Part shown: positions 52,729-62,300 of the stretch, piece after piece
How the letters are laid out: every line of letters begins with the position of its first letter
How positions within the stretch are numbered: position 1 is the first letter of the stretch
DNA from: a virus
Virus record (IMG/VR): IMGVR_UViG_3300027791_000007
Coordinates: 84,444 to 148,443 of that record
DNA: 64,000 nt
Strand: one strand, 5' to 3'
Translations under genes and position numbers: made by a program
The notes under the pieces: generated by a model
Told to the model about the DNA's origin: nothing
Databases searched by the model: none
What the model saw: only the letters and a program-made list of their open reading frames with translations

Positions 52729-54075
52729 CTAAAAAACTTTAACTTTTGTTTCTTTTTCAAAATCATTAGCGTGTTCCCATGTGTTAACCATTGGTTTTCC
52801 TCTTATATTTAGGGATGTGTTTAACAACATAGGACAACCAGTTTTATCATACCACTCTTCTAGAATAGGTCTAATTACAGATACACAATCTTTTTCTACG
52901 ACTTGAACTCTTGAAGTTCCATCTACATGTGTTACTGATGTGTAATCATGTTTGGATTTCGATACAAATTGCATGTAGCGATTCATTGGGCCTTCAAAGT
53001 ATTCCTCTGCATATTCTTCTAGTATTGCTGGAGCAAAAGGTCTGAACTTTTCTCTTCGTTTTATTTCATTAACTGTATCTTTAATTGGTTCTCTTGGGTC
53101 AGCAATGAGTGAACGATTACCTAACGCTCTTGGGCCGAACTCTGCCCTACCATTTGCCACACCACACATTTTATGTTTAAGTAAATGTTTGACAACTTCT
53201 TTAGGATTTATTTCTCTTTTTATATCATATCCTAAATATGGGTGCCTCCAGTTTAGTTTCTGTTGAAACACCATTGCAGCCGCACCTAAAGAAGACCCAG
53301 CATCACTTGGGGATGGCATTATCCATATATTCTTACCTTGTATTTTACTATTTGCAACACAGTTTAAAGCACAACCACCCATTATAACAAGGTTTGGTTC
53401 TGGACACTTATCTACAAGTTTTAGTAATTCCTCTTCATATACTGCTTGAACTGATGCAGCCAAATCTTCTGGTTTACCAGTAAACTTTATATCTAACCCA
53501 TAGTGATTATTGTTGTTGTCTAATCTTCTTTTTAACATTGTCTTGTGTTTAGGTTCTCCAAATGCAGCCATACCCATAACAATATATTCTTCTTCGTTTG
53601 GTTTATATCCCAACATTTCTGTAACGGCTGAATATAACAATCCTAAAGACCAAGGATATCTACGAGAATATATCTTCTTTAGTGTTTTATATTTGGAAAG
53701 ATTACCTTGATCAGCGTACCATATTGAAGTAGTATCCCATTCCCCTATTGCATCTACAACTATAACATTTGCTTTTCTGAATGGTGATGTGTAGAAACCA
53801 GCAGCTGCATGTGTTTTGTGGTGGGGGAAACACATATCAAACTTTGGTTTTTTGGTTATCCATTTCTGTCCAGCATACAATCTTCTAGTATTTTTCCAGA
53901 AAGGACTTTCAAAGTAACTTCTCACATCTGAAACACGACTCATGCTTGGGTGTATTCTACTATCACCTTTTATTTGTGAATATCGCTCACTGTGTGATGC
54001 AAAGATAATTTCTCTATCTTCTATGAGACAATAGGCAGCATCATGACTACCTTCACTAATTCCTGCTATTCTCAT
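52729..54075 (-). CDS. Carbamoyltransferase (NodU/CmcH-like)
   Basis: 448 residues, shorter than NodU-type enzymes (about 550-600). ISEGSHDAAYCLI (6-18), FPHHKTHAAAGFYTSPF (83-99), GGCALNCVANSKI and the C-terminal GRAEFGPRALGNRSLIADPR are the diagnostic motifs. These enzymes move a carbamoyl group from carbamoyl phosphate to a hydroxyl of a sugar or small molecule. Carried by some marine phages. Fits a cluster that decorates a glycan or other metabolite with carbamoyl, methyl and hydroxyl groups. Confidence 0.88.
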   Translation of the reverse strand: MRIAGISEGSHDAAYCLIEDREIIFASHSERYSQIKGDSRIHPSMSRVSDVRSYFESPFWKNTRRLYAGQKWITKKPKFDMCFPHHKTHAAAGFYTSPFRKANVIVVDAIGEWDTTSIWYADQGNLSKYKTLKKIYSRRYPWSLGLLYSAVTEMLGYKPNEEEYIVMGMAAFGEPKHKTMLKRRLDNNNNHYGLDIKFTGKPEDLAASVQAVYEEELLKLVDKCPEPNLVIMGGCALNCVANSKIQGKNIWIMPSPSDAGSSLGAAAMVFQQKLNWRHPYLGYDIKREINPKEVVKHLLKHKMCGVANGRAEFGPRALGNRSLIADPREPIKDTVNEIKRREKFRPFAPAILEEYAEEYFEGPMNRYMQFVSKSKHDYTSVTHVDGTSRVQVVEKDCVSVIRPILEEWYDKTGCPMLLNTSLNIRGKPMVNTWEHANDFEKETKVKVF

Positions 54076-54802
54076 TTCCGAACTTCTCTAAATCTTTTTC
54101 AACATCGTTACCAACTAATTTTTTCAATGCATATAACATCAAGTCATGTCTTTGTTGATTACCACCACCGTGAATAATAAAATGAAATCTATTTTCTTTT
54201 GAACCATTGTATGCTTCATGTGCTACACCGTTGTCAAACCAGTAGCCTGTACACTCCTCAAAAGGCAATTCTTCTTTTGTATCTGCTCTTCTTAGATAAC
54301 ATCCTTTTGGTTGTGTTATCGCAATATTAATTGCTGATGCAATAGTCCGTGTTCTACCCTCTGAATCTCTTTTAGCATTTGAATCGTTGTGGGCCGTAAT
54401 AACACCTTCAGGCTCTAATAACATAAATCTACATCTTCTATAACCGCCAGGCTTATGTGGAAATCTATCCCTCAACCATCTTTTCATCTCTGGAGCGTAT
54501 TCATTTACTTCTGTCCACCCCCACCAAGCATCTTCCTCTCGGCAACCATGTCCATCTGGATTCATAGTGTGATGCCAACCCATGTTTTTATCTTCACCCC
54601 TCTTAACCCAACTATGTATAGCTGCAGATTTCCAACCACCAGTTTCAGCAGTGTCTCCGTATCTGTGTTCTACAAAAAATCCATTGTCATACACATCATG
54701 AACTTCTTTGATAATTTCTTTTGGAATATCTAAAGGTATCTTTAAATACCATATATCGTGATGAGCACAATACTGTCTTATTTGATGTTGTATACCCTTC
54801 AT
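54056..54802 (-). CDS. Aspartyl/asparaginyl beta-hydroxylase-like oxygenase
   Basis: 248 residues. RCRFMLLEPEGVITAHNDSNAKR has the metal HxD pair (HND), GCYLRRADTKEELPFEECTGYWFDNGVAHEAYNGSKENRFHFIIHG the distal His and Arg. Matches PF05118-type hydroxylases. Overlaps the carbamoyltransferase start by 20 bp. Likely adds a hydroxyl to a peptide or small molecule of the cluster. Confidence 0.78.
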   Translation of the reverse strand: MKGIQHQIRQYCAHHDIWYLKIPLDIPKEIIKEVHDVYDNGFFVEHRYGDTAETGGWKSAAIHSWVKRGEDKNMGWHHTMNPDGHGCREEDAWWGWTEVNEYAPEMKRWLRDRFPHKPGGYRRCRFMLLEPEGVITAHNDSNAKRDSEGRTRTIASAINIAITQPKGCYLRRADTKEELPFEECTGYWFDNGVAHEAYNGSKENRFHFIIHGGGNQQRHDLMLYALKKLVGNDVEKDLEKFGNENSRN

Positions 54803-55485
54803 CTTCCTATCACCATAAACCTTTCTAATCCGTTATCTAATATTTTACTACCAGAGAATAACACATCCATAAGATTACCTTGTTCTGCAAGTTCGTCAGC
54901 AGATTGAACAGTATTGATATGATCTTCAAATCTTTCATCACTAGTTGATTGTAAAACAATAAGTGGATTCTCAACAAATCCTACATGATTTTTTAAACCC
55001 TCTTCATTTCGTTTCTTCCATTGTTTCATAGGAAACATGTGTTCGCATGAAGTATTTATTATTGTGTCAAAGTCTATTAGTTTGTCATCTAAATGAAATC
55101 CTTTTGAACCACCAGTTTTTTCTGTCAATACATTTTTTCTTTGACATCTAAATTTATTATTATCTTTATAGTGTCGATTAAATTTAAATGATGCCCATTT
55201 TACATCCTCATCTATTTCATAGTTCATAACAAACTCTGCACCCATACCATCTATCAAAAGGTTGGTTGCAATGTGTCCAAACCACCCACCTAGTAAAACA
55301 CAATTTTTTGGTTGGTGTCCAATATTGATAAGTTCATTTATCATCCAAAGTTTTGTCTGTACTTGTGATGTAGTAAAAGAATCTACTAGTCTTTTTACTA
55401 ACCAAGGACGATACCTTGATGCTTCATACCAACCCCTAGACCAGTTATTTGATATTTCTGGCGTGTAGATTACATTGTCTACCAT
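54799..55485 (-). CDS. SAM methyltransferase-like protein
   Basis: 228 residues. CVLLGGWFGHIATNLLIDGMGAEFVMNYEIDEDVKWASFKFN is a Rossmann SAM-binding start (with the acidic residue of strand 2), and INTSCEHMFPMKQW resembles the motif IV region. A known type in marine phages of unproven substrate. Lies between the hydroxylase and glycosyltransferase with 4- and 7-bp overlaps. Confidence 0.65.
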   Translation of the reverse strand: MVDNVIYTPEISNNWSRGWYEASRYRPWLVKRLVDSFTTSQVQTKLWMINELINIGHQPKNCVLLGGWFGHIATNLLIDGMGAEFVMNYEIDEDVKWASFKFNRHYKDNNKFRCQRKNVLTEKTGGSKGFHLDDKLIDFDTIINTSCEHMFPMKQWKKRNEEGLKNHVGFVENPLIVLQSTSDERFEDHINTVQSADELAEQGNLMDVLFSGSKILDNGLERFMVIGR

Positions 55486-56291
55486 AATTTTTTTATCTCT
55501 TCTATATCAGGCATTTCATCATCATCACTTTTGTAACTATTATTAAATAAACATATCTTCAAGTCTTTTCTTAGTTTCTTAGTTTCCATGTCATCTGGAA
55601 AGATATTCCCTTTGTACCAAGAATATATCCATCCTTTTGGAAATGATTGTAATAGGTTTGGTGCATAGTGTTCATGAGGAAGTTCATGAGTTTTACTGCT
55701 TTGTTTTACATGACATCTTTCTTGATACTCTATATCCTCTTCCCAGATATTATACCAGAAGTGATTAAAATAATTATCTATAGTTCTGTAGGAAAAAAAT
55801 ACCACCTCTCTATTCTTATGAATATGCCTCTCTATTATATCTAACTGTCCTCTATTCCATCTTATGCAAGAAGAATTTAGTGGTGTTGATTTTACAGTAC
55901 CAAAATTTTTTCTACAGTTAGTGATGTCATTCCACCATCCTCTTACAATGTAAGGACGATACATATCTAATTCAAACATACAATCTATATTATTATGAAT
56001 AAGAATATCTATATCAAAATATAAAAAATTAGTTCCTTTTATTTGTGGAAAATGTTTATCTATGTTAAACATGTAACATTTACGATATGCCCAGAACATA
56101 TTCTTATCTGCTCTATAATGTTCATCCCACACTGTAGGAAGTTGTATATCATACTCTTCTTTTGGATTATCTGTAAGACAGTAAAAATTAAAAGGAACTG
56201 TAAGGTGTCTTTCTAATTGTTCTTTAAGTTTTTTAACATAGGTGTCATCATACTTATCACCCCAGCGTACACACAGTACTGTGTTTTCCAT
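55479..56291 (-). CDS. Glycosyltransferase-like protein (GT-A, DxD)
   Basis: 270 residues. VLCVRWGDKYDDTYVKKLKEQLERHL, then FLYFDIDILIHNNIDCMF with the DxD-type metal site and RWNRGQLDII. Paralogue of the 50406-51113 gene. First gene of the cluster behind a perfect-consensus promoter (56316-56344), ATG 25 bp from the -10. Confidence 0.7.
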   Translation of the reverse strand: MENTVLCVRWGDKYDDTYVKKLKEQLERHLTVPFNFYCLTDNPKEEYDIQLPTVWDEHYRADKNMFWAYRKCYMFNIDKHFPQIKGTNFLYFDIDILIHNNIDCMFELDMYRPYIVRGWWNDITNCRKNFGTVKSTPLNSSCIRWNRGQLDIIERHIHKNREVVFFSYRTIDNYFNHFWYNIWEEDIEYQERCHVKQSSKTHELPHEHYAPNLLQSFPKGWIYSWYKGNIFPDDMETKKLRKDLKICLFNNSYKSDDDEMPDIEEIKKLW

Positions 56292-56315
56292 AATATCCTC
56301 ACTTTAAATAATATA

Positions 56316-56344
56316 ATTATAACAGAATTATTTGCCGTTGTCAA
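56316..56344 (-). promoter_or_regulatory. Perfect-consensus sigma70 promoter for the 48-56 kb cluster
   Basis: Minus strand TTGACA (56344-56339), 17-bp spacer, TATAAT (56321-56316): all 12 consensus bases. It overlaps the end of the 56328 gene. Confidence 0.88.
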
Positions 56345-56930
56345 GTATTAATTTGTAATAGTAAAAAACATCTAACGGATTATCAGCCTTACGAATACCA
56401 GACTTTAATTTTCTATCATCACTATCTTTTACTATTTGTAATTCAAAAACCTTTAGTTTTAGTTTAAATAGGTCTTCTTTATCTTCCTTAGAACTACCAT
56501 CATATTCAAAAATCATTTGGTTAATATTAGACGTAATGACTTCACTTTTAGTTAATGGATTTTCTGCATAGTTATATAAACCATTTTCTTTCGCATATTT
56601 GTCAAAAGCAAATCTAAATTCTTCTCTAACTGCTTCATGGTTTTCTAAAGTTCTTCGTTCTAAATCCTCATAGGAAACTTCTTTAAGTAAATCTTGAAAC
56701 TGTTGATCATTTTCATCTACTACAACATAGTGTGAAACAACATGAGTTTTTATCTTATACGTTTCGATATTACCTTTTTTTAGATAAAATTCTTTTTTGA
56801 TTTCAGCATCTGTTCCAGAAGGTTCATCTGGAGCTACTTTTCTGTATAGAACTTCTACAGTATCATGCTCTGGATTAGTATATGCTGCATCGCATATTCT
56901 TCCAGAAAAAATTGAGTTACCTATTGACAT
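56328..56930 (-). CDS. Late protein of unknown function
   Basis: 200 residues, charged and helical in the second half (DLERRTLENHEAVREEFRFAFDKYAKENG). No domain recognised. Follows an exact TATAAATA box and the structural genes above 57 kb, so probably a virion or assembly protein, perhaps of the tail or baseplate. Its 3' end is overlapped by the strongest early promoter in the window. Confidence 0.5.
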   Translation of the reverse strand: MSIGNSIFSGRICDAAYTNPEHDTVEVLYRKVAPDEPSGTDAEIKKEFYLKKGNIETYKIKTHVVSHYVVVDENDQQFQDLLKEVSYEDLERRTLENHEAVREEFRFAFDKYAKENGLYNYAENPLTKSEVITSNINQMIFEYDGSSKEDKEDLFKLKLKVFELQIVKDSDDRKLKSGIRKADNPLDVFYYYKLILDNGK

Positions 56931-56947
56931 TTGTTTTCCTTTATCAT

Positions 56948-56955
56948 TATTTATA
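56948..56955 (-). promoter_or_regulatory. T4-type late promoter before the 56.3 kb gene
   Basis: Exact TATAAATA on the minus strand, 17 bp before the ATG at 56930. Confidence 0.7.
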
Positions 56956-56959
56956 CGTT

Positions 56960-57955
56960 CTAACCTTTGGCTATTCGCAGATTATTTGTTGTGATTGTAG
57001 CAGCAGAACCGTTAGGAAATTCTTGTGAACGATAATCGTTACCAACTTGTAATGTTTGGTAGTTACCAGCTCCATTTAATCGTGTATCTACGACAGCACT
57101 TCCCCTAGTGCTTCCACCAGAGCCTGCAAAGGTGTAAATTATCTTGTGAGAATTGGAGTTACTTCCACCACCAGCAGCGACATATTGAATAGCGTTTTTA
57201 AGTATTGCCTCAATGTCAACACCACTACCCTCTGCATATTCTCTTAAATTATTATCACCGTCAATGTACAAAAGATTTGTTGATGGATTAGTATCAACAG
57301 CATCTCTTTGATGTAAAAAATAACTTGTTATTGTAGTAGGTTGGTCTACTGTTTCTGGAATACCACCAGCAGCATATGCACCAACATTTGCCCTTGTATC
57401 TAAAAAGAAAGCTGCACCACTTGAAACTTGTGTATAGTTACTTGCGGCAGTTGCTGAAGTTGTAACGGTATAAGTTCCACCAGTTGTAGCACTCTCTGTT
57501 GCAGTAACTAGCAAGTCAATTGCTGGTTTACAGAATGTGTCTACCAAATCTTGTGCTGTCATTGATCGAATTGTTCCACCAGTATCCTCTTGGTATACTG
57601 GAAAAGCTTTACTATTGGTATCAGCAGTAAAGGTTGGTATAGTATATGCGAGATTAATTTTATCGTATGCCACTGTAACAGTGCCTGGTTCAGCAGTACT
57701 ACCTTCTGCAACAAAGTCAGCAGCGTCCGTTGCACCACTTTCGTTACCATCACTGGTTGAAGCAGCACCAGCCGTTTTTCTAGTATCATTCATGCCTGTC
57801 ATGTTTGCACCACTAGATGATACAACCGTTAGAACAGCAGATGGTGCTGTTGCGTATTGAAAGGCAGTTTGTGTTACCCATTCAGTAATTTCAGTGGAAG
57901 TCATCTCTTGTAGATTTCCACTACCATCATATTTTAAGGGTGTTCTTGCTGTCAT
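56960..57955 (-). CDS. Putative virion structural protein
   Basis: 331 residues, Thr/Ser/Ala/Gly-rich and beta-like throughout (VTVAYDKINLAYTIPTFTAD, TTITSYFLHQRDAVD). No motif assigns it. Composition and neighbours (fibre-like gene and DUF4815-type giant) indicate a tail or fibre structural protein of marine T4-like phages. Confidence 0.6.
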   Translation of the reverse strand: MTARTPLKYDGSGNLQEMTSTEITEWVTQTAFQYATAPSAVLTVVSSSGANMTGMNDTRKTAGAASTSDGNESGATDAADFVAEGSTAEPGTVTVAYDKINLAYTIPTFTADTNSKAFPVYQEDTGGTIRSMTAQDLVDTFCKPAIDLLVTATESATTGGTYTVTTSATAASNYTQVSSGAAFFLDTRANVGAYAAGGIPETVDQPTTITSYFLHQRDAVDTNPSTNLLYIDGDNNLREYAEGSGVDIEAILKNAIQYVAAGGGSNSNSHKIIYTFAGSGGSTRGSAVVDTRLNGAGNYQTLQVGNDYRSQEFPNGSAATITTNNLRIAKG

Positions 57956-57957
57956 AA

Positions 57958-59139
57958 TTAAGCTCCTGCGCCGTGTACCGTTTTTAGAGTTGATCCAGCA
58001 CTATTTTTAATTAACAGAGTTGACAATGTTTTTAGTTGTACCGAACCAACTGAATCATCTGCCATCATTGCCTCTGCTACTAAATCAACTGATCCAGTAG
58101 TTATTATTGTACCAGTATTATCTTGGAATGTCAAGGTTCTATTTGCAGTGGGTTCATTAAAAGTTATTGTACTTGAAAATTTAGTGTTTGCAGCTGTATC
58201 ATTTGTTTCACGAAAAACGATATTACCTTGTGTAGTAATATTTCCCACAGAGGTTACTGAATTAAAATCTGTGTTCTGTCCGAATGTACCATCTTCTAGT
58301 TCTATACCTTCATCATTTGCAAAGGTAAATTCTAGTTCATTTGTACCATTAACTCTATTTGCATTTTCTACTATAATTCTTGATTTCTTTTCTACATTAT
58401 CAAACTTCGTAAATGGAAATTCTTGTTCGGCAAAAATATCAGACGTTCCATCTTCCATAAGAATGTCGTCAAATTGTTCTCCAATTAAATATAATGCTCT
58501 ATCTTGTGTGGATCTTTCTGCTAAAAATCTATGAACTTTTTGTAACTGTCCATCTATACTTGGTAAAAATCTATATGAGAATACATCCTCTGTAGTATCT
58601 TCTAAGTTAATTTTATCGTCAGCATTAGCTGCAGTATCTTGAACAACATTATCACCAGCGTTTGCACTACCGTTAGTACTGTCTAACACAACTGAACCAA
58701 CAACTGCGATACCATTAACACCGTTATTAAAAGTTACAAGACCATCTGAAGCGATAGTCATTGAAGTATTAGCAGATGCCGAACCGATATTACCATCGTC
58801 AGCAACAATAAGATCTTGGCGTTGTAACTGAATCGTACCAGACAAGTCTGGAATTGTAACAGTTCTATCAGCAGTAGGGTTGGTGGCACGAATAGTTGTT
58901 TCAAATGCATCAGCAACAGAACCTTCAAAAATAAGGTCTGAACCGTTGATTTGGAAAGTAGACACAGCAAATGTACCAGTAACAGCAAGAGAACCGAAAG
59001 AACCAGTTGTTGCAGCTAAGGCCGTATAGTTAATCGTTCCTGCTTCTAGACTAGAAACGTCATTTCTTAATTTGTTAAATTCTACTCTAAATTGTTCTAG
59101 AGTATTATTTGTTCCGACTTGATTAGACGTTATTGCCAT
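57958..59139 (-). CDS. Tail-fibre-like structural protein
   Basis: 393 residues. Repeated units of the form FEGSVADAFETTIRATNPTADRTVTIPDLSG and EPTANRTLTFQDNTG, the shallow beta repeats of marine phage fibre proteins. A segment NGSANAGDNVVQDTAANADDKINLED is the acidic repeat also found in gp18 and the 59373 gene. Likely receptor-contact or collar/tail fibre; host range role is inference. Confidence 0.65.
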   Translation of the reverse strand: MAITSNQVGTNNTLEQFRVEFNKLRNDVSSLEAGTINYTALAATTGSFGSLAVTGTFAVSTFQINGSDLIFEGSVADAFETTIRATNPTADRTVTIPDLSGTIQLQRQDLIVADDGNIGSASANTSMTIASDGLVTFNNGVNGIAVVGSVVLDSTNGSANAGDNVVQDTAANADDKINLEDTTEDVFSYRFLPSIDGQLQKVHRFLAERSTQDRALYLIGEQFDDILMEDGTSDIFAEQEFPFTKFDNVEKKSRIIVENANRVNGTNELEFTFANDEGIELEDGTFGQNTDFNSVTSVGNITTQGNIVFRETNDTAANTKFSSTITFNEPTANRTLTFQDNTGTIITTGSVDLVAEAMMADDSVGSVQLKTLSTLLIKNSAGSTLKTVHGAGA

Positions 59140-59371
59140 CTGCGTTTCCTACTAATTGTTTCAACATAGATTTTATCTCATGTATTTCGCACTTTAAAGT
59201 ATTTATCTCCCTTTGAGCATTGCGAAATTCATCTCTTTGTTGTTGTGCTTCATTTGATCTAGCGACTGCTTTATCATAAGCAGTCTTGTTAGTATTAATT
59301 ATAGCACCACTGTTGGGGTCTCTTGCAAGATTATTATATCCTTCTACTTTTTGATATGTTTGTTCACTCAT
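59123..59371 (-). CDS. Small coiled-coil protein of the structural cluster
   Basis: 82 residues. EAQQQRDEFRNAQREINTLKCEIHEIKSMLKQLVG is a long heptad-like helix. Overlaps the next gene by 17 bp, and the giant structural gene ends 1 bp upstream, so it is part of the structural operon. Could be an oligomerisation or chaperone protein of the fibre; function unknown. Confidence 0.6.
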   Translation of the reverse strand: MSEQTYQKVEGYNNLARDPNSGAIINTNKTAYDKAVARSNEAQQQRDEFRNAQREINTLKCEIHEIKSMLKQLVGNADGNNV

Positions 59372-59372
59372 T

Positions 59373-62300
59373 TTATGTTGCCAATGCTAATGCTCTAAAG
59401 TCTTTAAGTCTTGGTGGTTCAGCAGCATTTGTTCCTTGTATTACAACCTTAATTGCAAACTGAATAAATGATGGTAATGGTTCACCAATTCCATCGTCTG
59501 TTACACCAGCAGTATACTTATACTCTTGAAAGTCATCATCATCCAATGAAGCGCCCACAGTACTATCTGGTGAACCGTCTGTGTTAAAGAAGTCAAACGC
59601 TATTTCGTCAAAGTCAGAAGCATCATCTGTTCTCAATACTTTAAATAATACTTTAATTTCTGCACTAGAATGTCTGTGTGCCGCAAAGATAACTTTCAAT
59701 GCAGTAGCAGGATTTTCTAATGCAACTTTTTTAGTAATATAAATTGCAGCGTTCTGATCACCCTCTGGACTTGTCATAGGATTATAATCAGTAGTTGGGT
59801 GAACATCACTTGAACTGTCAATATTATTTATTGAGTTTGCAACACAAACTATTGATGCCCTATCTAAATCAACTACTGGTGATAAAGTATCTGTATCAGA
59901 AGTCATTCCTAAAGTTAGGAAAGTTGATTTAGTTGCATCCATTTCATTTGTCTCATTGACAGTTGATGCAATCATTCTAGTACTATCAAACTTAAAATTC
60001 TCATTTAAAGAAACTTGTTGTTCATTACCAGCAGCAGTTATTATGAAAGAACTTTCACTACCACTTGGACTTCTAGAAGAAGTTGTTCTTGAGTTTGCTA
60101 CAATCTTTGTTCTAGGTAATTCTAGTGTTGATACAACTGGTTTCATTAATTCAAATCTATAGTTTTCTGTTGCGAATACTGATACCCCACCAACATCAGC
60201 AGTTGTCGAGTCTCCATCAATTGCGGCGTTGGTTGATAAGGCGACAGTAAAAGTATTCAAACCTATATTTGCAATTGCAGTGTGTGTCTTATTAATTTCC
60301 GTTAATGGAACAGAGTGTATCATATATAATTCAATTACAACCCCAGCGTTATGTACAGTTGCAGTACCCTCTACACCCCTAGTGACAGAAGTTACATTTG
60401 TTCCACTTATTGAACCACTTAAAATCTCACTACCAATCTTCAAGAAAACTGTACCACTAGATGGGAAGTTTGATGAAGAAGCAAGAACCACTGTAGTATC
60501 TTCAGCCGTTAGAGCAGTATTCAATGTAGTTTCAATACCAGAGTCTACACCAGTTACAGTAACATTATTTGTAGATTGATACATACCATGATCTTGATGT
60601 TTTATTATTGCAATAGCAGAACTGTTTGTTAGTGTAATAGGATTTGGTTTTAATCTCTTGCTATCTAGTCCAGTGTTGTGTAAAGTTACATTTCCTTTAT
60701 TTGCAAAATCAAACTTTGCACGATACATAGTAAATTTAGCATCTTGCATAGGTGTAGGTGACCAAGCACGATTGTTTTGTGACTTGAATAATACACCCAG
60801 TGATGGTTGTTTAGATACAACTCTATTAGAACCAGAAACATCCAATTCACCCAATTGTGATATCCACATCAAGTAATCTAAACTTGCTGTTTGAACTACG
60901 AAACAATATTCTACACTTGGTTTAAGAAAAACTGGACTATCAAATGTAAATTGGGTTGCTGTTGTAGCATTATCAGATACATTTACCTCTGATGAATTTA
61001 ATACTTTTCTACCAAAGGGTAAAATCTTACCGCCTGGATAACCATTTACAACATTTCTAACTTCTATCCATACTGGTAAATCTGTATCTTTCTTTTGAAA
61101 ATATAAATCTATCTTAGTCAAGAAACATCCAGTGTCTTTTAAACCATCATGATTAATCATGATTGTCTGTGCAAGTGGATCACCACTGTTACCATCATCA
61201 CCTTCATCTGGTCTCATTGATCTACTGGTTGTAGTTGATGTAGAATTTCTACTTGTTGTTTGTGAAACGCCTTGTTGAACAACAATAGCATTTCTAGTTG
61301 CAATAATAGTTTCTTGTTCAGTTTCTAAAATACCTTTTGCACTGTAAATTGATTGTCCAGCAGTTATAGGTAGAGGAATTTTAGTATTCGTATCACTGGC
61401 AGTTAACCTAAATTCTAGTTCACCAGTTTTAAATCTTGGGTTAGAACCTTGTCCAGCAAATCTAGATTCTGGAATACCAAATGTTCCTTCTACAGAACCA
61501 ACGGCATCTGTAAATAATGGTGAACCAGCAATTGGTGTGACAGCTGTAGTAAAGTTTGTATTCTTTGGTGTAATAAATTTACTTACATCTACACCATCAA
61601 AGAAAGCATAAACTCTAGTCTTTGGTTTAAATGCTTTACCCTCAAACTCAACAGCGTTGGCTCTCAACCAAGGAATCATTGCCCTTGATATAACTTTAGT
61701 TCCTTGTGATTCTTCATCAATTTGTTCAACCACATTTGTAGTCAAACCAGTTCTTCTTAAATCTGTTCTTGTTGTTTGAATTGTTCTTGTAACATCAAAG
61801 TTATTGTTTCTCCAACCATCTGTTCTTGTAGCAACAACACCACTCCATTGAGTTTCCCATGAGTTCCAAATAGTTCCCAATGCATTTCCTACACCAGCAA
61901 GAATTGTATCATAGTTACCCTCAACATTAACGATTAATGGTGGAGTAAGTTCTGTTTCAAACCATTCGTCACCAGATGGCGAAAGAACAACTTGTCCTAC
62001 CCACTGATATACTAAGTGTGGTTGTACATTTTCAACTCTTGTTGCATATGGGTTATCTGTAAATGCAACACTAGTATAAGGAAGAGTAATTAAGTCACCA
62101 GTTTTTTGATAATTAGCGGCTGATCTTTCAGCGTCTGTAGATACTGATTCAGATAACTTTGCATTTCTCATAACACATTTAGGTCTCAATTCATTGTTTT
62201 CTTGATCTACTGCAATTTTATAATCTTGATGTTTTGCATCTCCAACTCTGTGTCCACCAAAGTTATCAACTACAAATCCAGACTTAAATCTATTCAATCC

